DNA from: Verrucomicrobia bacterium UBA4286
GTDB taxonomy: Bacteria > Verrucomicrobiota > Kiritimatiellia > RFP12 > UBA1067
Length of the DNA: 8,196 nucleotides
Direction: 5' to 3'
Assembly: GCA_002395905.1 (NCBI GenBank)
Contig: DGVK01000233.1
Coordinates: 1-8,196, forward strand
The notes below the pieces were generated by a model. That model was not told the origin of the DNA. It searched no databases and saw only the letters and a list, made by a program, of their open reading frames with translations. Both the position numbers and the translations under genes were made by a program. Below are positions 5,533 through 8,196 of the stretch, piece by piece. Every line of letters starts with the position of its first letter. Positions within the stretch are counted from its first letter, which is position 1.

Positions 5533-6279
5533 TTAGGACGGATCGGCCGCGAGCTTGCACTTCTTGGCGTTGGAAGAAAACTCAACGCCGTCCACCGTCT
5601 TGGTGACGATGATCTTGAGCTCGGTGCCCGTGGGGACCTGCGCCATCTCCTGCGGGAAGCCGCAGGATACGCGGTTCTCGCCCACGCCCGTGACGGTCAT
5701 GGCGACGGTCTGCTGCGTGCCCTCGACCTCGTAATAGGCCTTGACCGCGATCACGCTGCGGATCGTGCCGAAGTTGCGGCCCTCGACGTCGAACGGATTG
5801 TTCTTCGCGATCTCGCCGCGCTTGCCCGTCGCGGACATGACGTCGTCGATGTACGGCGCGTTCTCGTCGCTGGAGCTCGTCCACGTGAAGTCGTCCTTGT
5901 TCACCCTGAAGGCGGGACCCTGCGCGAGACGCACGTTGAGCTTCACCTTGTCGTTGCCGCTCACGCGCGCGGTCTTGTCATCTACCGACCCCGCGAGGTA
6001 GAGCTTGGCGGTGAAGTAGTCGCCGAACTTAACGGCGTCACCCTCCAGGAACTCCTGGTACATCTGGTCGCAGATGCCCGCCGCGAGGGATTCGACGGCG
6101 CTCACCTTGAGACCGGCTATGCGCCCGGTGTCGATGGCGTGTGCGATGACCTGCGCGAGCGTCACGGGCTCGTCACGGTCCTGTATCACCGGATAGAGAG
6201 TGGTCTCTTCCGAATTGGGAAGCCGCTGCTCACGGATGTCGTAGCGCAGCTTCGCTTTATCTCCTGTTGTTCTGCTCAT
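5533..6279 (-). CDS. HU-like DNA-binding domain fused to an Ig-like domain
   Basis: A 248-aa protein. Residues 28-125 fit the HU/IHF-like fold as it appears in Bacteroidota-type 'HU plus DUF4469' proteins: a TLYPVIQDRDEPVTLAQVIAH start, helices to about 78 (SAVESLAAGICDQMYQEFLEGD), then VKFGDYFTAKLYLAGS and KVKLNVRLAQGPAFRV. Residues 165-240 form a beta-rich, Ig-like module (AVKAYYEVEG, TVAMTVTGVGENRVSC, GTELKIIVTKTVDGVEFSS). A chromatin or nucleoid-type role is inferred, and a structural role is possible. There is no signal peptide. Start at 6279 follows AAGAAAGG ten bases upstream, with a CA-rich unstructured leader. The 42-nt gap from the lipoprotein gene suggests one transcript. A strong hairpin follows the stop. 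The family call is by pattern, not by search. Confidence 0.65.
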   Translation of the reverse strand: MSRTTGDKAKLRYDIREQRLPNSEETTLYPVIQDRDEPVTLAQVIAHAIDTGRIAGLKVSAVESLAAGICDQMYQEFLEGDAVKFGDYFTAKLYLAGSVDDKTARVSGNDKVKLNVRLAQGPAFRVNKDDFTWTSSSDENAPYIDDVMSATGKRGEIAKNNPFDVEGRNFGTIRSVIAVKAYYEVEGTQQTVAMTVTGVGENRVSCGFPQEMAQVPTGTELKIIVTKTVDGVEFSSNAKKCKLAADPS

Positions 6280-6321
6280 GTTGAGTAGACCTTTCTTGTT
6301 TTGTTGTTGTTGGTTGTTTTG

Positions 6322-6534
6322 TTACTTCGTCATGACACTCGCCATGACGGAAGATGTTTCGGCTTCTTGCGGCGCTTCCTGGACGCTGGCCCAAAAGGGC
6401 TTTACCTCAACCCCTTCGGCCTTGATCTCGGCCTTTGAGATGTAGCATCCTTGAGCGAAAACCGCCATCGCCGTGACCACGGCGACTTTCACTGCCGCGC
6501 GGCGCTTGAGCCATGTAAATCTGTGTTTGTTCAT
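6322..6534 (-). CDS. Small secreted lipoprotein (70 aa)
   Basis: A basic N-terminus (MNKHRFTWLKRR) leads into a hydrophobic stretch AAVKVAVVTAMAVFA and a lipobox FAQGC with the lipidated cysteine at residue 30. The mature part is about 41 residues, acidic and without recognisable motif. It should be a membrane-anchored lipoprotein; Tyr at +2 gives no inner-membrane retention signal of the Asp type. In a mobile-element setting, candidates are an outer spanin-like lysis protein or a superinfection-exclusion lipoprotein, but neither is shown. Start at 6534 follows AAAAGGAG at six bases; an in-frame upstream ATG at 6627 has no such site. It directly precedes the HU/Ig gene. Confidence 0.75.
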   Translation of the reverse strand: MNKHRFTWLKRRAAVKVAVVTAMAVFAQGCYISKAEIKAEGVEVKPFWASVQEAPQEAETSSVMASVMTK

Positions 6535-6567
6535 GTTGCACTCCTTTTCCTTGTCCCGGGGCGATCC

Positions 6568-6588
6568 GTCCGAGAACCTTTCCCGGAC
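6568..6588 (-). promoter_or_regulatory. Leader hairpin before the lipoprotein gene
   Basis: On the minus strand GTCCGGGAA pairs with TTCTCGGAC, nine pairs including one G-U, around a 3-nt loop. It lies 19 bases before the Shine-Dalgarno of the lipoprotein gene. No T-tract follows, so attenuation by intrinsic termination is unlikely. Confidence 0.4.
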
Positions 6589-6654
6589 ATCACGCCCCCC
6601 TAAGTATCCATTGCACCCTAGGGACAATAACTTTTCCTGACACGCATTTCGCCC

Positions 6655-7104
6655 TTATTTTTCAAGGGTAATAAGCATCTTCAAGATGGCGACCCCCCTG
6701 TCGTAGAATCGCTTGGCGGAAGACTTCCTCAAATTGAGTATCATAGCCAGTCGTTGAATGGTTTTTTCTCTGTCTGCGCCTGTCTTGCGCATGAGATCAA
6801 AGAGCTTTACCAACATTTCCTTCTGCGCTTTTTCTTTCCTCGCTTTACCATGCTTTATCTCTTTGAGGTTTGCGTTAAGGATAGTTTCTCTTATCTTGTC
6901 GAGCCTATCCTGCACGCGCTTTTGCCGCTCATCGGCATTGTGCTCTTCTTCGCCCTGAATCTCCTTCAGGTCCAAAGAGTCGCGTATTGCATCCGCGCCC
7001 CGCCCGCCGTCTGAAAGCACGCTCCATTTCTCGGCGTTATCCCCTTGCTTCATCCTGTCCAGCGACAGGAACATATTCATCATCCACTCGTTTCTGAAAC
7101 TCAT
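6655..7104 (-). CDS. Unknown 149-aa protein with possible C-terminal helix-turn-helix
   Basis: I do not recognise the family. The protein is helical and highly charged. Residues 47-100 are Lys/Glu/Arg-rich and probably coiled coil (QKRVQDRLDKIRETILNANL). The last 40 residues, REKTIQRLAMILNLRKSSAKRF from 112 then YDRGVAILKML, have the length and hydrophobic spacing of a helix-turn-helix of the type that ends small phage regulators. A DNA-binding regulator is therefore possible. Start at 7104 has GAGGA seven bases upstream; the open frame goes back to 7224 but without another good site. It follows a strong terminator, so it needs its own promoter. A 7-bp hairpin sits in its leader. Confidence 0.6.
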   Translation of the reverse strand: MSFRNEWMMNMFLSLDRMKQGDNAEKWSVLSDGGRGADAIRDSLDLKEIQGEEEHNADERQKRVQDRLDKIRETILNANLKEIKHGKARKEKAQKEMLVKLFDLMRKTGADREKTIQRLAMILNLRKSSAKRFYDRGVAILKMLITLEK

Positions 7105-7134
7105 AATCGTTTCCTCGTTCGACGCCGCACGGAC

Positions 7135-7154
7135 GGCGAGGAAACGCCCTCGCC
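7135..7154 (-). promoter_or_regulatory. Leader hairpin before the 149-aa gene
   Basis: GGCGAGG (7135-7141) pairs with CCTCGCC (7148-7154) around a 6-nt loop, 18 bases before the Shine-Dalgarno (7112-7116) of the 149-aa gene. It is one of three similar leader hairpins in this block. Confidence 0.35.
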
Positions 7155-7188
7155 CGGCAATCCGCGCGGACGAGGCATAGTTTTTCAC

Positions 7189-7210
7189 TTGTAGAAAAAC
7201 TTTTATACAA
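7189..7210. repeat. AT-rich imperfect palindrome, copy 1
   Basis: A 22-bp site with arms TTGTA and TACAA and an inner AAAA/TTTT symmetry. It shares GTAGAAAAA and ATACA, with similar spacing, with the site at 7266-7286, in the same orientation. It lies about 85 bp before the start of the 149-aa gene, where an operator would be expected. Confidence 0.5.
7202..7207 (-). promoter_or_regulatory. Possible -10 for the 149-aa gene
   Basis: TATAAA on the minus strand lies within palindrome copy 1, about 100 bases before the ATG at 7104. The only -35 at 18 bp is the T-run of the upstream terminator, which is weak. It is offered because a promoter must exist between the terminator and the gene. Confidence 0.25.
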
Positions 7211-7225
7211 AAAGTAAAGGGCAAT

Positions 7226-7256
7226 AAAAAAACCCCTGTGTTTACAGGGGTTTTAT
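7226..7256 (-). terminator. Intrinsic terminator after the 180-aa gene, probably bidirectional
   Basis: An 11-bp stem (7229-7239 with 7244-7254) with a 4-nt loop and a CCCC/GGGG core is followed on the minus strand by a run of seven T. It starts about 25 bases after the stop of the 180-aa gene. On the plus strand it also ends in TTTTAT, so it can stop transcripts from both sides. Confidence 0.85.
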
Positions 7257-7265
7257 GAAAATATT

Positions 7266-7286
7266 CTGTAGAAAAAGTTTATACAG
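7266..7286. repeat. AT-rich imperfect palindrome, copy 2
   Basis: A 21-bp site with arms CTGTA and TACAG, closely similar to copy 1 at 7189-7210 in the same orientation. It covers the last codons and stop of the 180-aa gene. The two copies lie 77 bp apart, centre the terminator between them, and could be bound by one regulator. Confidence 0.5.
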
Positions 7287-7821
7287 ACAAGGCTTGAGGC
7301 GTTATTTCACCTGTCTTTATGAGGTCTGTCAGGGCTGCAAGATCGTAGAAGTTGTGATAATCGTATATGACGCTGCTCCTATACTGGCCAGGTGTGGTGA
7401 AGTGTTGCATGGCCTGTGTCCAGTAGCGATTGCAGCACATTTGGAAACTTGCGGCCTTGGAGCGGTTGATGTCGTGAAGCAGTATGTAGAGTTGCACCGC
7501 CTTGTCGATACACGCGCGTTGGCCCGCGCTTCGCTTGTCGCGCTTGTCGCGTTCTTCACCGACCTTGCGGAACTCGCTCCGCGTCAAGTGGCCCTGCCGC
7601 TTTATCTCTGCCTCGATCTCGTCCAGCCGCGCCAAGGTTTTGCCGTGGTTTCGCGCGCGTTTGACCTCGCTTGTGAGATGCACCACGTTTGCATATGTCG
7701 CAGCCTCGGCTCTTGTGAGGGGCTGGCCATATGCAAGCTTCTTCTCGAGTTCGAACGGAATGCACGTGTGCACAAGCCGCTCTACCCAAGCCTTGTATTC
7801 GGCGTCAGACACGTCGATCAT
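7279..7821 (-). CDS. Unknown 180-aa helical protein, first gene of the minus-strand block
   Basis: I do not recognise the family. It is mostly helical: a hydrophilic N-terminal part with EYKAWVERLVHTC, a charged central helix at 50-100 (LARLDEIEAEIKRQGHL and EERDKRDKRSAGQ), and a C-terminal half richer in aromatics (LYILLHDINR, QMCCNRYWTQAMQHF and YDYHNFYDLAAL). There are no membrane segments and no signal peptide. Start at 7821 has GAGGAT close upstream and an extended -10 at 7861-7869. The open frame reaches back to 8142, but that stretch crosses the promoter and is arginine-rich shadow. It is followed by a strong terminator, so it is monocistronic and separately controlled, as early regulators of mobile elements often are. 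Confidence 0.65.
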   Translation of the reverse strand: MIDVSDAEYKAWVERLVHTCIPFELEKKLAYGQPLTRAEAATYANVVHLTSEVKRARNHGKTLARLDEIEAEIKRQGHLTRSEFRKVGEERDKRDKRSAGQRACIDKAVQLYILLHDINRSKAASFQMCCNRYWTQAMQHFTTPGQYRSSVIYDYHNFYDLAALTDLIKTGEITPQALSV

Positions 7822-7860
7822 AAATATCCTCGATTTGCGTGGTGGGCGCGAGGTTCGTGT

Positions 7861-7869
7861 ATTATAGCA
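7861..7869 (-). promoter_or_regulatory. Extended -10 promoter of the 180-aa gene
   Basis: The minus strand reads TGCTATAAT, a consensus extended -10. The hexamer at 17 bp (ATGCAT, 7884-7889) is a poor -35 and lies inside the tandem repeat, so the promoter may need an activator or be blocked by a bound repressor. The leader would be about 33 nt. Confidence 0.65.
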
Positions 7870-7874
7870 CTTTC

Positions 7875-7911
7875 CCTCATGCCATGCATAACTCCTCATG
7901 CCATGCATAAC
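7875..7911. repeat. Tandem 18-bp repeat, likely operator pair
   Basis: CCTCATGCCATGCATAAC is present in two identical copies at 7875-7892 and 7894-7911, one base apart. It covers the -35 regions of two opposed extended -10 elements. Each copy contains the palindrome ATGCAT. The 19-bp period places the copies on nearly the same DNA face, a little short of two helical turns. Confidence 0.75.
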
Positions 7912-7918
7912 GGAGATA

Positions 7919-7927
7919 TGATATAAT
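7919..7927 (+). promoter_or_regulatory. Possible plus-strand extended -10
   Basis: TGATATAAT fits TGnTATAAT on the plus strand, pointing toward the ORF at 8151. It lies eight bases after the second 18-bp repeat copy. No good -35 is seen. The stretch is AT-rich, so chance occurrence is possible. Confidence 0.35.
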
Positions 7928-8079
7928 ATATGCGGTTTCCGTTCTTCACACCAAATACACCACATTTGACAAGGTACGGACGAAAGGCAACGCCGCCCTC
8001 GCGGGGCGCGTCGTGGCCTCGTCGTGTACCTGAGCCTGTGGTGGGCGCGGTGTGAGCGGCGAATGCGGCGGCGCGTCCC

Positions 8080-8101
8080 GCTTTGTTTTTGCTTTGTTTT
8101 T
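8080..8101. repeat. Tandem GCTTTGTTTTT pair upstream of a promoter
   Basis: Two perfect 11-bp copies (8080-8090 and 8091-8101) end four bases before the -35 at 8106. A T-rich stretch here could act as an UP element for the promoter, or as the tail of a terminator after the GC-rich sequence at 8041-8080. Confidence 0.45.
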
Positions 8102-8105
8102 GCGA

Positions 8106-8135
8106 TTGACTCTAAGGCGAGCATTATGTTACAAT
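8106..8135 (+). promoter_or_regulatory. Sigma-70 promoter facing the right edge
   Basis: TTGACT at 8106-8111 and TACAAT at 8130-8135 are 18 bp apart, and TG one base before the -10 makes it extended as well. It is the best full promoter in the window. Transcription would begin near 8142, only eight or nine bases before the ATG at 8151. Confidence 0.65.
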
Positions 8136-8150
8136 AGACCAAAACAACTT

Positions 8151-8196
8151 ATGAAAGACAAAATACTGAGAACTGTCGGGGGGGGGGGGGCCAAAA
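8151..8196 (+). CDS. Start of an ORF with a 13-G tract, cut by the window edge
   Basis: The ATG at 8151 opens a frame reading MKDKILRTV followed by glycines from the poly-G tract (8178-8190), and the window ends six bases later. There is no Shine-Dalgarno, and the leader after the 8106-8135 promoter would be about nine bases, so initiation would be close to leaderless. A G-tract in the tenth codon is where phase-variable genes carry their switch, but the run also ends the sequence, where assembly or sequencing errors gather. Product unknown; this may not be a gene. Confidence 0.3.
   Translation, partial: MKDKILRTVGGGGAK

Larger units (their letters stand above)
7822..8150. other. Divergent intergenic control region
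   Basis: These 329 bp separate the minus-strand 180-aa gene from the plus-strand ORF at 8151. Identified within it are two opposed extended -10 elements, a tandem 18-bp repeat between them, a GCTTTGTTTTT tandem pair and a strong plus-strand promoter. No protein-coding gene can be supported in it; a 24-codon open frame at 8063-8137 lacks a ribosome binding site. Confidence 0.6.
3526..8196. mobile_element. Putative prophage-like or mobile accessory block
   Basis: Seven or eight small genes on the minus strand, mostly without metabolic homology, include a phage-type HNH protein, a Gp157-like coiled-coil protein, a protein with a phage replisome-type motif, an HU/Ig-like DNA-binding protein and a small lipoprotein. 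Gene sizes, coupled starts and a divergent control region fit an early or replication module. No integrase, terminase, capsid gene or attachment site is visible, so the class of element is open, and the right boundary is off the window. The left boundary is placed at the convergent junction with the aldolase gene. Confidence 0.45.

Noticed and set aside
5404..6288. A 294-codon plus-strand frame opposite the HU/Ig gene
   Set aside because: It begins inside the repeat cluster and hairpin and has shadow composition (Arg, Leu, His). The minus-strand protein has a coherent fold pattern and a ribosome binding site.
7189..7286. Attachment-site pair (attL/attR) of a small insertion
   Set aside because: The two copies differ at several positions and are palindromic, and the 77 bp between them hold only a terminator. 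Operators are more likely, although recombination sites are not excluded.
7255..7926. A plus-strand frame of 223 codons opposite the 180-aa gene
   Set aside because: It starts inside the terminator, runs through the opposing promoter and operator, and has no ribosome binding site. The minus-strand frame is the better gene.
8063..8137. A 24-codon plus-strand micro-ORF (MRRRVPLCFCFVFAID…) overlapping the promoter at 8106
   Set aside because: No Shine-Dalgarno, its hydrophobic part is translated from the T-rich tandem repeat, and it overlaps a strong promoter. Chance is the simplest explanation.
7822..8142. N-terminal extension of the 180-aa protein back to 8142
   Set aside because: The extra segment is Arg-rich, crosses the extended -10 and the tandem repeats, and lacks a ribosome binding site, whereas the ATG at 7821 has one.

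Overview
The window holds two unrelated blocks that meet tail to tail near position 3520. The DNA is GC-rich and has good Shine-Dalgarno sequences and TATAAT-type promoters, several of them with an extended -10 (TGnTATAAT). This fits a bacterium. The combination of a flavoprotein and Fe-S redox operon with an HU/Ig-like DNA-binding protein hints at an anaerobe of the Verrucomicrobiota/Kiritimatiellota/Bacteroidota type. That placement is a guess from style and needs a database search.

Positions 1-3519 (+ strand) are a compact three-gene catabolic operon. It encodes a GlcD/alkyl-DHAP-synthase-type FAD oxidase (193-1647), a GlpC/GlcF-like Fe-S partner that has lost several cluster cysteines (1667-2704), and a class II fructose-/tagatose-bisphosphate-type aldolase (2695-3519). 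Gaps are short or negative, each gene has its own ribosome binding site, and an extended -10 lies just upstream. The likely sense is oxidation of a hydroxy-acid or sugar-derived substrate followed by aldol cleavage. The substrate cannot be read from the sequence.

Positions 3526-7821 (- strand) are an accessory block that looks like part of a prophage or other mobile element. In transcription order it holds an unknown 180-aa protein (7821-7279) followed by a strong terminator, an unknown 149-aa protein with a possible C-terminal helix-turn-helix (7104-6655), a 70-aa lipoprotein (6534-6322) and an HU-like plus Ig-like protein (6279-5533) followed by a perfect 14-bp hairpin. Next come a 169-aa coiled-coil protein resembling phage Gp157 (5377-4868), a 203-aa protein with a phage replisome/DnaT-like motif (4792-4181), a phage-type HNH protein (4181-3699) and a 58-aa cysteine-rich protein (3702-3526). 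The last three genes are translationally coupled.

The block is rich in non-coding structure. It has an inverted iteron-like repeat cluster (5412-5497), hairpins ahead of several genes, twin AT-rich palindromes on either side of the terminator, and a divergent control region with a tandem 18-bp repeat between two opposed extended -10 elements (7861-7927).

At the right end a good + strand promoter leads into an ORF that starts at 8151 and runs straight into a 13-G tract at the sequence edge. This is either a phase-variable start or an assembly artefact. No rRNA, tRNA, CRISPR array or insertion sequence was seen.
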